From positions 56,612 to 120,611 of the forward strand of contig JADZCV010000004.1 in assembly GCA_020851375.1 (NCBI GenBank): a stretch of 64,000 nucleotides of DNA. The letters run 5' to 3'. Within the stretch, counting starts at the first letter, position 1. Every line of letters begins with the position of its first letter. This DNA is from Nitrospirota bacterium. Its GTDB lineage: Bacteria > Nitrospirota > 9FT-COMBO-42-15 > HDB-SIOI813. Shown here piece after piece: positions 1 to 7,668 of the stretch. The notes beneath the pieces are model-generated. The model was not told the DNA's origin and ran no database searches. It worked only from the letters and a program-made list of their open reading frames with translations. The position numbers and the translations under genes were made by a program.

Positions 1-1730
1 CCCCTGTAGTTCCGGTGGCAGATCTCTCTATTTCAAAAATAGATTCTCCTGACCCTGTGATGGTTGGAGACAGTCTTCTCTATACAATCACAGTGACAAA
101 CAACGGCCCTGACGGCGCTACAGGAGTCAAAGTTACAGATACCCTGCCGGTTGGAGTAAGCATGTCATCAGCTATTCCGAGTCAGGGAACTTGCAGCGGC
201 ACTGACACAGTAACATGCGACCTTGGAAGTCTTGGAAGTGGTGCGAGCGCAACTGTCCTGATAACAGTAACACCGTCATCAACAGGAACCATTTATAACA
301 GCGCAACTGTCACCGGAAGTGAAAATGACCCGGATATTTCCAATAATACGACGCAGCCGGTATCCACGACAATTAACAGCCTGCCTTCAGTTGATGCTGA
401 TCTCTCAATTACTAAGACAGATTCACCGGACCCTGTGCCGCTGGTTGGAGATAACCTGACTTACACGGTTACAGTAATCAATAATGGACCGGCATCAGCT
501 ACAGGAGTATTGGTAACGGATTATCTGCCAACTTCGATTGGCTCCCTTCAGGTTGTGCCAATTGAATTGATCTCAGTTACCCCGAGTCAGGGGACCTGCA
601 GCGGAACGTTTGTCTTAAGCTGTGATATCGGCACGCTGGCAGGCGGGGCTTCTGCAACTATTACTATAGTTACAAAGACCCTTTTTACCGGCATAATAAG
701 CAACACTGCCACAGTGTCCGGCAATCAGAATGATCCTGATAATGTCAACAACAGCGCTGTCCAGAATACCAACATTGGGGATGTTTCGAGATTGATCAAT
801 ATATCCACAAGGGCCTTCGTAGGTACAGTGGACGATAGGGCTATCGGGGGATTTATTGTCGGAGGGGAGCTTCCCAAGACCATTGTGGTCCGCGGACGTG
901 GTCCCTCGATGAGTGGACCGCCTTTTAATATAACCGGCACGTTGTCTAATCCATATTTAAGGCTATACTCATCTTCAGATGGTGCCTACATAGCGCAGAA
1001 TGATAACTGCGGAGACCAGAGTGATCCCCTGTGTGGGGACAGTGGATACGTTTGTGGGACGATTGCAGAGATCAAATTGTCAAATTTAGACCCGTGTATG
1101 CCAAATCCGGGACAGACCTCTCCACCGCCCCGGTGTACCTATGAGTCCTGTATAATGATTACCGTTCCTCCAGGCAGTTATTCCACTGTACTCAGCGGGG
1201 TAAGTAACGGCACAGGAGTAGGGCTTGCAGAGGTTTTTGATATTGACGGCGGCACAATGCCAAAGCTAGTCAATATATCCACACGTGCCCAGGTGTTGAC
1301 AGGATTCAACAGGATGATAGGCGGTTTCATCGTCGGTGCAGGGTCCGGGGACAAAAAGATCCTTATCCGTGCGCGGGGTCCCTCTATGAGCGGAGCGCCG
1401 TTTAACATAAGCAGCACTTTATCAAATCCAAATATAAGGCTCTATTCTTCGGGGGCTGAGGCCTATATAGCCCAGAATGACAACTGGGGAGATCAGAGCG
1501 ATACGCTCTGTTCAGGCAGCGGATTTGTCTGCGGCACAGCGGCAGATATCACGGCAACGGGAATGGACCCATGTGTCCCGAATCCTGGTGAGACATCCGC
1601 ACCACCAGGCTGTACAGATGAGTCTGCAATCCTGATAACAGTCCCGCCAGGCGCTTATTCAGCCGTTGTAAGCGGAGTAAACGACGGGACTGGTGTAGGA
1701 TTGGTAGAAATATTTGACATAACTGAATAA
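1..1730 (+). CDS. DUF11-repeat secreted/surface protein (5' end outside window)
   Basis: Open from the window edge with no upstream stop, so the N-terminus is missing; the GTG at 15 is probably internal because reading continues in frame to base 1. Residues are counted from position 15. Two DUF11 (conserved repeat) domains lie at about residues 2-115 and 128-255, each starting with an ADLSI.K.DSPDPV-like phrase; this family forms Ig-like stalks on secreted proteins. Two homologous copies of another domain of about 150 residues follow (from about 261 and 420), each opening NISTRA and containing IGGFIVG, RGPSMSG and QNDN.GDQSD, with several cysteines. No sorting signal is seen at the C-terminus. 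Probably an exported adhesin or envelope protein; function not known. Confidence 0.8.
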   Translation, partial: PVVPVADLSISKIDSPDPVMVGDSLLYTITVTNNGPDGATGVKVTDTLPVGVSMSSAIPSQGTCSGTDTVTCDLGSLGSGASATVLITVTPSSTGTIYNSATVTGSENDPDISNNTTQPVSTTINSLPSVDADLSITKTDSPDPVPLVGDNLTYTVTVINNGPASATGVLVTDYLPTSIGSLQVVPIELISVTPSQGTCSGTFVLSCDIGTLAGGASATITIVTKTLFTGIISNTATVSGNQNDPDNVNNSAVQNTNIGDVSRLINISTRAFVGTVDDRAIGGFIVGGELPKTIVVRGRGPSMSGPPFNITGTLSNPYLRLYSSSDGAYIAQNDNCGDQSDPLCGDSGYVCGTIAEIKLSNLDPCMPNPGQTSPPPRCTYESCIMITVPPGSYSTVLSGVSNGTGVGLAEVFDIDGGTMPKLVNISTRAQVLTGFNRMIGGFIVGAGSGDKKILIRARGPSMSGAPFNISSTLSNPNIRLYSSGAEAYIAQNDNWGDQSDTLCSGSGFVCGTAADITATGMDPCVPNPGETSAPPGCTDESAILITVPPGAYSAVVSGVNDGTGVGLVEIFDITE

Positions 1731-1731
1731 A

Positions 1732-1772
1732 AAGAGAGAAAAGGGGCGTATCTCTTTCCCCTTTTCTCTCTT
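1732..1772. terminator. Perfect 15-bp inverted repeat between convergent genes
   Basis: Arms 1732-1746 and 1758-1772 are exactly complementary, with an 11-base loop. The hairpin starts two bases after the DUF11 gene stop and lies before the end of the minus-strand permease gene, so it can serve as a bidirectional terminator. The tail is pyrimidine-rich rather than a pure T run. Confidence 0.75.
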
Positions 1773-1811
1773 CCAATACGCATGTATGTGAACTTGATTT
1801 CCTTGTCCATC

Positions 1812-2633
1812 TCAGTGGATGATGGACGGATATATCCTTGCGGCGATTGCAATCAGCAGGACCAGGACGACCGACTGGATGCCAAAATCGGCGCCGAGTC
1901 CGAGGGCGCTCTCAGAACCTCTTATCATAAAAAATCTCAGCGCATCTACCTGATAACTGAGGGGGTTAACCCTGGAGACTGCATGCAGCCAGCCTGGCAT
2001 GATGCTAAGCGGATAGATCGCATTGCTCGCAAAGAAAAGCGGCATGGTCAGCACCTGCCCGATACCCATGAATCGCTCACGTGTCTTTACGATGCAGGCG
2101 ACTATCAGCGAGAACGTCGAAAAGACGGCAGAACCAAGTAGTACTGTCGCCAGTACACCGGCTATGGCCCCTGCGTCAAGACGCAGCTGCACGCCAAGGA
2201 TAAGGGCCAGTATATAGATGGCGATTGCCTGTGTAGATGCCCTGATACCGGATGCCAGGGCGCGGCCAAGCACTAAGGCGACCCGGGAGGCAGGGCTGAC
2301 CAGGTATTTGTGCACCACCCCGAGGTCCCTTTCCCATATCAGTGATATTCCATAAAAGATGGAGATGAACAGCATGCTCTGTGCCAGTATCCCAGGCGTG
2401 ATAAAGTCAATATAACCCATTGAGCCAGTCGGGATGGTGCGGGCCCGTGCGAGCACCTGTCCAAAGATCATGAGCCACAGTGTGGGCTGTACGAGCCTGG
2501 TCAGAAGTTCTACCGGGTCATGCTTCAGCTTTCTAACGTCGGCTTCGGCTACAGCCAGGGTCTGTCTTAAGAACCCGGCGAGTCTTGTAACCTTATCCAA
2601 GCCTTTCAGCGGTCCTGCGGGTCCTGACTGCAT
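1812..2633 (-). CDS. ABC-2 type transporter permease (DrrB-like)
   Basis: 273 residues using the ATG at 2633, which has a GAGGAG Shine-Dalgarno about nine bases upstream; a longer reading to 2693 runs further into the ATPase gene and lacks such a site. About six hydrophobic segments are visible, and the ABC-2 permease hallmark NPLSYQVDALR lies near the C-terminus after a PGWL stretch. It would form the membrane half of an exporter with the ATPase upstream, whose end overlaps this start by 41 bases, suggesting translational coupling. DrrAB-type exporters move drugs or lipids out of the cell; the substrate here is unknown. Confidence 0.9.
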   Translation of the reverse strand: MQSGPAGPLKGLDKVTRLAGFLRQTLAVAEADVRKLKHDPVELLTRLVQPTLWLMIFGQVLARARTIPTGSMGYIDFITPGILAQSMLFISIFYGISLIWERDLGVVHKYLVSPASRVALVLGRALASGIRASTQAIAIYILALILGVQLRLDAGAIAGVLATVLLGSAVFSTFSLIVACIVKTRERFMGIGQVLTMPLFFASNAIYPLSIMPGWLHAVSRVNPLSYQVDALRFFMIRGSESALGLGADFGIQSVVLVLLIAIAARIYPSIIH

Positions 2634-3438
2634 CCTTAAAATCTCCTCTATCGGCAGCAACTGACACGCCGGTGTAATGAATGAATACGTCATCGAGGCT
2701 CTTATCCGGCCCCAGCTCCTTCTTTAACTCATCCGGTCTTCCAATTGCAACAATCCGTCCGGCATGCATGAAGGCAACGATGTCGCACAACTCATCTGCC
2801 TCATCCATGTCATGTGTGGTCATCAGCACGGTTGTCCCGAACTCCTCCCGGAGCAGCCGGACGCGTTGCCATACGGCACGCTTGGCGCCAGGGTCCAGCC
2901 CAACAGAGGGCTCGTCAAGGAACAGTATCTCAGGCCGGTGAAGCATCGCCTGTGCGATCTCAAGCCTCCGTATCATCCCGCCTGAATACTGATTGACCAT
3001 CCTGTCCGCGTGTTCACTCAACTCCATCAACTCAAGGGCATCCTCTATCCTCTTTTTCCGCTGCACGCGCGGGATGCCGTAGAGCTTGGCAGAGATGAGC
3101 AGGTTTTCACGGCCAGTCAGCTCGCCGTCCGCAGATAGCATCTGGGCGACATATCCTATATGCCGCCTGACCTCTTCCGGCATCCGTATAATGTCAAACC
3201 CGACCACACGGGCTGTCCCGGATGTAGGCGGCAGCAGGGTAGTTATCATCTTGATGGTGGTGCTCTTTCCTGCACCGTTTGTCCCCAGGAGGCCGAATAT
3301 AGCCCTGTCCTTAACTGCAAAACTGATCTGGTCCACTGCCACAAGCCCGTTGAAGCGGCGTGTCAGCAGCGTAGCCTCTACTACAGTGCGATCTGTTGGG
3401 ATTGTATATCTCTCATCTGTTGTTGACGTTGCATTCAA
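2593..3438 (-). CDS. ABC transporter ATP-binding protein (DrrA-like)
   Basis: 281 residues. The nucleotide-binding domain shows Walker A GTNGAGKS (about residues 52-59), the signature YSGGM, Walker B ILFLDEPSVGLDP and a switch TTHDMDEA. The region after the core contains SLDDVFIHYTG, typical of DrrA/CcmA-type ATPases. The start taken is a TTG at 3438 without a convincing ribosome site, so the first 15-20 residues are uncertain. First gene of a two-gene operon with the overlapping permease. Confidence 0.92.
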   Translation of the reverse strand: MNATSTTDERYTIPTDRTVVEATLLTRRFNGLVAVDQISFAVKDRAIFGLLGTNGAGKSTTIKMITTLLPPTSGTARVVGFDIIRMPEEVRRHIGYVAQMLSADGELTGRENLLISAKLYGIPRVQRKKRIEDALELMELSEHADRMVNQYSGGMIRRLEIAQAMLHRPEILFLDEPSVGLDPGAKRAVWQRVRLLREEFGTTVLMTTHDMDEADELCDIVAFMHAGRIVAIGRPDELKKELGPDKSLDDVFIHYTGVSVAADRGDFKDAVRTRRTAERLG

Positions 3439-3528
3439 GAAATGATCTTTCTGCCTGAGTAAACAATTATTACTTAGTTAAGCTGTAGAGTCAAGGAGAA
3501 CAGGTCAACACAAACCTATTCCAGCGTA

Positions 3529-3557
3529 TTGACAGCCGAAACTTATACTGCTAATTT
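3529..3557 (+). promoter_or_regulatory. Possible sigma-70 promoter upstream of the hicBA remnant
   Basis: TTGACA at 3529-3534 is followed 17 bases later by TAATTT at 3552-3557. The -35 is consensus but the -10 is weak. It lies about 65 bases before the hicB-like start and may be the old toxin-antitoxin promoter. Confidence 0.3.
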
Positions 3558-3621
3558 GTAAATTAACCATATTTGTATTTTATATATCAGCCATCCTGTT
3601 GAATAGAAAGAAGAGGGTCCT

Positions 3622-3836
3622 ATGTTATTAGAATATATTCAGGCAGCAATGGGTGAAACAGAATTTAAAAAATTAGAAGATGGAAGTGACAACTTCCTAT
3701 GCATGTCATCAACCGTCACAAGAAGAGAGCTGATCAGATCCCGAATCCTCATGGAAGTGGGGACATAAGTATAAATCTTGTTAAAGAAATGCTACGGCAG
3801 GCAGGTATCAGTAGTGAAGCGTGGGAAAAGGCTTAA
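3622..3836 (+). pseudogene. Degraded hicB-hicA toxin-antitoxin remnant
   Basis: The first 22 codons read as the start of a HicB antitoxin (MLLEYIQAAMGETEFKKLED), closely resembling the intact HicB at 7174. The same frame then passes directly into the first dozen codons of HicA (MSSTVTRRELIR) and stops at 3766-3768. The HicA C-terminus (IPNPHGSGDISINL through EAWEKA) follows in a shifted frame at 3738-3836. Compared with 7174-7637, most of hicB and about 30 codons in the middle of hicA, including the catalytic histidine segment, are gone. Neither product can be functional. Confidence 0.85.
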
Positions 3837-3850
3837 CGGGATATTCGCAG

Positions 3851-4192
3851 ATGACACAATATAACTTTACCCTCATAAGGGAGAGGCAGAATAAAAGCAG
3901 GTTTCAGAGGGCGCGGCGTGTTACAGAAAAACTCGTAAGAATCCTTTCTGAGAAATATAAGGTAAGCAAGATTGTTCTAATCGGCTCATGTCTTGACGAA
4001 GGACATTTTCATTCACGTTCAGACATAGACCTGTGCGTTGAAGGACTCTCTGATTCGGACTATTTTCGTGCGCTTGGGGACTTGATTGCAGAGTCTGAAG
4101 AGTTTGGTGTTGACCTGATACCTATGGAAGACGCCACTGAAAGGATGCGGGCCTACTGTGGGGAAGGAGAGATAGTCTATGAGCGGAAATGA
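3851..4192 (+). CDS. MNT-type nucleotidyltransferase (MntA-like antitoxin)
   Basis: 113 residues from the ATG at 3851; a GTG at 3821 in the same frame lies within the hicA remnant and is less likely. The polymerase-beta-type signature is visible: VLIGSC, then SRSDIDL giving the two aspartates, with a third acidic position near VDLIP. Minimal nucleotidyltransferases of this kind pair with HEPN proteins and, in characterised MntA-HepT systems, neutralise the toxin by AMPylation. The next gene is a HEPN protein starting 14 bases before this stop, so the two are coupled. Confidence 0.8.
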   Translation: MTQYNFTLIRERQNKSRFQRARRVTEKLVRILSEKYKVSKIVLIGSCLDEGHFHSRSDIDLCVEGLSDSDYFRALGDLIAESEEFGVDLIPMEDATERMRAYCGEGEIVYERK

Positions 4193-4676
4193 AATACTTG
4201 TCAGGCGCATCGTATCGGAAATCAACGCGGAATTATCGAATATTCAGAGATTACTCAATGAATATAGTGAGTTTCTTAGTCAATATAAGTTGGTTAATAA
4301 GTATCTATTGAGGGCAAAGGCTTCATATTTGACTGACTTTTATATGGGAATAGAAAGAATCTTCCAGATAATTGCGACAGAGATTGACGGCGGTATTCCG
4401 CGAGGGGAAGAGTGGCACAAAAGGCTTTTGCTAAATATGACATTAGAGATTGAGGGGGTCCGTCCTGCAGTAATCTCCCCGGGCCTATGTAATAGTCTAA
4501 AGCCTTTTCTTGGTTTCAGGCATGTCGTTAGACAGGCATATGGTTTCCAACTTGAAGAGGCAAAACTTGAGGACCTTGCTGCGCAACTTGAAAAGACATC
4601 CAAGGGCCTTTCGTCTGAAATAGCGAACTTCTGCGAGACACTGAAGAGGCAGGTATCAGGTGAGCCGTCAAAGTAG
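4179..4676 (+). CDS. HEPN-domain protein (HepT-like), altered active site
   Basis: 165 residues, mostly alpha-helical, translationally coupled to the MNT gene. The C-terminal half carries the HepT-family motif region FRHVVRQAYGF (about residues 111-121). HEPN ribonucleases use R-x4-H; here the arginine is present but the histidine position is glutamine (codon cag). Size and partner fit the toxin half of an MNT/HEPN toxin-antitoxin pair, but RNase activity may be lost. Low GC, like the rest of this block. Confidence 0.75.
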   Translation: MSGNEILVRRIVSEINAELSNIQRLLNEYSEFLSQYKLVNKYLLRAKASYLTDFYMGIERIFQIIATEIDGGIPRGEEWHKRLLLNMTLEIEGVRPAVISPGLCNSLKPFLGFRHVVRQAYGFQLEEAKLEDLAAQLEKTSKGLSSEIANFCETLKRQVSGEPSK

Positions 4677-4756
4677 ACATCATGATTCACATCTTGCCAG
4701 CAATACCATAGTGCTGGTATAATTCTTGCTGTAATATTCCGTGTGATATTTTCACG

Positions 4757-4779
4757 GCCGCCCGCTGTTTGCGGCTTTT
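4757..4779 (+). terminator. Candidate rho-independent terminator
   Basis: Stem GCCGC (4757-4761) with GCGGC (4771-4775), nine-base loop, then TTTTATT. It lies 80 bases after the HEPN stop and before the radical SAM gene. The stem is short, so the call is tentative. Confidence 0.4.
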
Positions 4780-4897
4780 ATTATGCCATGAGCGTTCATA
4801 ATTTGAACGACGCAACTTCTGCAAGCCAAATGGCGGCAGCCTGCCTGACCCCTTAAACATTGTCAAGACGTAACATAGAATCCCGCCTTCTTACAGC

Positions 4898-5896
4898 ATG
4901 AATTGTGAAATTCTTAATACTCTTTATGTAAAAAGTAATGGAGATATTCCGTGTAATTGTGATTTTGGTGAACAAATATTATTGGGAAAGGTTGCTCCTG
5001 ATGAACCGTCATGGAACATTTTAAATGTCTTAACAAATGAGAAATATGCGCATATTAGAAAAACCCTTGCTTCAGGCACAATGCCATGGGGGGATATTTG
5101 CGGAAAGTGTGCTTTTATACGGGGAAATGAGTCGCTTACGGATTATTTGGCTCAAAAGAAAATCAGAAAAATTCAAATAGAACCTTCGCTTGCTTGTAAT
5201 CTCAGATGTCCTTGCTGTAGTAACCAAACCCACAGGAAAACACGGCCAAAACAGCATTTGATGACTTTAGAAGTATTTAAGGTTTTAATGAGCAGTCTCA
5301 CACAAAATTCATATCTAACTGAGTCAATCGAATATTGTGGCCAAGGCGATCCTTTGATGCATCCAAAATTTGTGGAATTTGTAAAAATTGCACGGTTATA
5401 TTATCCGTCTGCTATTCAACGGTTGATTACAAATGGTAATTTTGATTATTGCAAGACTATGAATAACGAATTGATTGAACAACTATATGTATCTTGCGAT
5501 GGAGTTTTCCAAGGCAGTTATGAGAAGTACAGAATTGGCGGAAGTGTTGATAAAGCGATTAAGTTTATGAAAGATGCAAAGAAGTCAGGAAATGTGCGGA
5601 AATTAATATGGAAATATATTTTATTTGAATTCAATGATAGTAATGAAGAGCTCATTGCTGCCCAGCATTTGGCAAATTCCATTGGTGTCGATCTATTAAT
5701 GTTTGTGTTTACTCACTCTCAGTTTAAGTCAATAAAATACAAACCTGAAACGATCAGCGAGCTGCCGATCATATATCCAATTGTGACGACGAACCATACG
5801 AGCCAGATTGAGGAAAAAAATAGAAATAAAAGACAAAAAGCCTCTTTGAATTATGCTATCCGCTGTTATAAACGATTATTAGGGCTTGTTAAATAA
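4898..5896 (+). CDS. Radical SAM protein with N-terminal cysteine domain
   Basis: 332 residues, AT-rich. The radical SAM cluster motif CNLRCPCC (CX3CX2C) is at about residues 106-113, followed by YCGQGDPL, a typical substrate/SAM-binding strand. Before the core is an auxiliary, SPASM-like region with cysteines at about 3, 19, 21, 68 and 71 (CGKC), placed N-terminally instead of in the usual C-terminal position. No strong ribosome site precedes the ATG. Its end overlaps the region before the Wzm permease, so it is probably in the polysaccharide operon. It may modify a sugar or a peptide; substrate unknown. Confidence 0.8.
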   Translation: MNCEILNTLYVKSNGDIPCNCDFGEQILLGKVAPDEPSWNILNVLTNEKYAHIRKTLASGTMPWGDICGKCAFIRGNESLTDYLAQKKIRKIQIEPSLACNLRCPCCSNQTHRKTRPKQHLMTLEVFKVLMSSLTQNSYLTESIEYCGQGDPLMHPKFVEFVKIARLYYPSAIQRLITNGNFDYCKTMNNELIEQLYVSCDGVFQGSYEKYRIGGSVDKAIKFMKDAKKSGNVRKLIWKYILFEFNDSNEELIAAQHLANSIGVDLLMFVFTHSQFKSIKYKPETISELPIIYPIVTTNHTSQIEEKNRNKRQKASLNYAIRCYKRLLGLVK

Positions 5897-5918
5897 ACTG
5901 TTTCTGGAATTCACCCAC

Positions 5919-6752
5919 ATGAATTTTAATATTATGCCTTTAAAATATTTCAAAATGCTAATGCATTTCCTCCGACTTATTTTTCGCAGCAGCTACATGA
6001 TCCGGAGCATGGTCATCCGTGACATCCGGCGGCGCTATGTCGGGTCATTACTTGGGATATTCTGGTCTGTAATACAGCCGCTTACACAACTATTAATCTA
6101 TTATTTTATCTTCTCCGTCGTCTTTAAAATGAGGCTGGGGCCGGAATATGGGGAAACACATTATGCTGTATGGCTGATCTCGGGTCTATTGCCGTGGCTA
6201 CTCTTTGCTGACGTGCTGAACCGTTCGCCCAATTCCGTTCTGGAGCAATCAAGCCTCATCAAGAAAATGGTATTCCCCTCTGAGATCCTGCCTATCGTGA
6301 CCCTGTCTTCTGCCATTATCAGCCATCTCATTGGCATGGCCATACTAATCGGTCTGCTCGTGGCACTCGGAGGGGCGATTACTATAAAGATAATCCTGAT
6401 CATCCCTTATCTTTTTGCACTCGGGCTTTTTAGCCTCGGTATCTCATGGATACTGTCATCCCTGAATGTCTATCTCAGGGATATAGGTCAGGTAATCAGC
6501 GTGTTTGTCACTATCTGGTTCTATTTAACACCGGTAGTATATTCACGCCAGTTCGTCCCGTTACGTCTTCAGAAAATATATGCCCTAAACCCAATGCTCC
6601 ATATCATCGAGGGCTACCGGATGGCCCTTCTGGGAAAGACAGATATGGATATTGGAGGATTTGGTTATGCCCTGGCAGCAGGGGTGATACTTCTTGTCAT
6701 CGGTGCGTTTACCTTCAGGAGACTTAAACCCGCATTTGCAGATGTACTGTAA
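5919..6752 (+). CDS. wzm: Polysaccharide ABC transporter permease (Wzm/TagG family)
   Basis: 277 residues from the ATG at 5919; a TTG at 5886 and an ATG at 5934 are alternatives in frame. The protein has an N-terminal amphipathic segment (RSMVIRDIRRRYVGSLLG) and six hydrophobic segments, the standard form of ABC-2 permeases that export O-antigen, teichoic acid or capsule. The motif LNPMLHIIEGYR near the C-terminus is characteristic. Its ATPase partner (7669) is separated from it by about 0.9 kb of toxin-antitoxin genes, which is abnormal for this system. Confidence 0.92.
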   Translation: MNFNIMPLKYFKMLMHFLRLIFRSSYMIRSMVIRDIRRRYVGSLLGIFWSVIQPLTQLLIYYFIFSVVFKMRLGPEYGETHYAVWLISGLLPWLLFADVLNRSPNSVLEQSSLIKKMVFPSEILPIVTLSSAIISHLIGMAILIGLLVALGGAITIKIILIIPYLFALGLFSLGISWILSSLNVYLRDIGQVISVFVTIWFYLTPVVYSRQFVPLRLQKIYALNPMLHIIEGYRMALLGKTDMDIGGFGYALAAGVILLVIGAFTFRRLKPAFADVL

Positions 6753-6862
6753 GATAGATGGTTTTAAACAGAACGACGGATTTGCGCGAAGTGGCCGCAA
6801 TCTGCTACGGATATGATATAATAATATGCAATATACCTTTAATGAAAAGGGAGGGAACGGTA

Positions 6863-7051
6863 ATGGAAACTTTAAAGCAAGAGGCAATCAGAGTGATATC
6901 ACAATTGCCTGACACGGCCAATATTGAAGATATTATGTATGAGCTTTACGTGATTGATAAAGTCAAAAAGGGAAGAGAGGCAGCAGAGCGGGGGGACAAG
7001 CCCCTCAACTGCAGTTCACCGGGAATTGCTGATCATGGCTTCTTAGAATAA
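6863..7051 (+). CDS. Small antitoxin-like protein, C-terminus possibly degraded
   Basis: 62 residues from the ATG at 6863, chosen because a GGGAGGGA ribosome site lies just upstream. The first 48 residues (METLKQEAIRVISQLPDTAN..., ending VKKGREAAERG) have the helical pattern of small antitoxins found beside RelE/ParE toxins. The last residues, rich in P, S and C, do not look like the usual charged tail. No RelE/ParE gene follows, so this is either an orphan or a frameshifted remnant. The function is inferred from pattern only. Confidence 0.5.
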   Translation: METLKQEAIRVISQLPDTANIEDIMYELYVIDKVKKGREAAERGDKPLNCSSPGIADHGFLE

Positions 7052-7173
7052 TTGATATCACAGAACTTGCTTTGCTAAAATTGGCTTGTTTTCCCCATGA
7101 AGATAATAGACCAGCACAAAATAACCGCGGTTGTAAAAGAAGGAAGCCTGGGTCTTATGAAAGAGAGGTTTTT

Positions 7174-7419
7174 ATGTTGATTGAATATATTTATGCAGTA
7201 ATGGAAAAGGCAGAATACAAAAAATTAGATGATGAGAGCTGGTTTGCAGAGATACCAGGATTTGATGGTGTCTGGGCAAATAGTAAGACAGTTGAAGAAT
7301 GCAGGAAAGAACTTATAGAAGTACTGGAAGAATGGATTATTATAAAACTAAAAGATAAAGATACATTACCATTGGTAAAAGATATAGATATTAATATTAA
7401 GGAAGTGATTGCCACTTAA
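7174..7419 (+). CDS. hicB: HicB-family antitoxin
   Basis: 81 residues from the ATG at 7174 with a GAGAGG ribosome site; the longer frame from 7072 adds unrelated sequence. The HicB fold is recognisable: MLIEYIYAVMEKAEYKK, then WFAEIPGFDGVWA, a strand pair found in HicB antitoxins, and a helical part (VEECRKELIEVLEEW). It binds the neighbouring HicA RNase and usually represses its own promoter. The gene order is hicB then hicA, two bases apart. A wrecked paralogous copy sits at 3622-3836. Confidence 0.88.
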   Translation: MLIEYIYAVMEKAEYKKLDDESWFAEIPGFDGVWANSKTVEECRKELIEVLEEWIIIKLKDKDTLPLVKDIDINIKEVIAT

Positions 7420-7421
7420 TT

Positions 7422-7637
7422 ATGTCGTCCACTATCTCTCGAAGAGAGCTGATCCGAAAATTCAGATCATTAGGATACGAAGGACCTTATTCCGGAGGGA
7501 AACATCAATTTATGAAAAAAGGGCAAAAGAAGATTCGCATCCCTAATCCCCATGGAACTGGAGATATAAATATAACTCTTGCTAAGGAGATACTTAGACA
7601 GGCCGGCATAGGTAAGGAAGAGTGGGACAAGGCTTAA
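7422..7637 (+). CDS. hicA: HicA-family mRNA interferase toxin
   Basis: 71 residues, the usual length. It has the HicA double-stranded RNA-binding-like fold signature: SRRELIRKFRSLGY at the start, the catalytic histidine in GGKHQFM, and IRIPNPHGTGDIN. HicA cleaves mRNA and is held inactive by HicB. All key residues seem intact, so this copy is likely functional. It lies within the split wzm-wzt pair. Confidence 0.9.
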   Translation: MSSTISRRELIRKFRSLGYEGPYSGGKHQFMKKGQKKIRIPNPHGTGDINITLAKEILRQAGIGKEEWDKA

Positions 7638-7668
7638 GGCTTTTATCAGCTATGACTCGTAACCTTAT

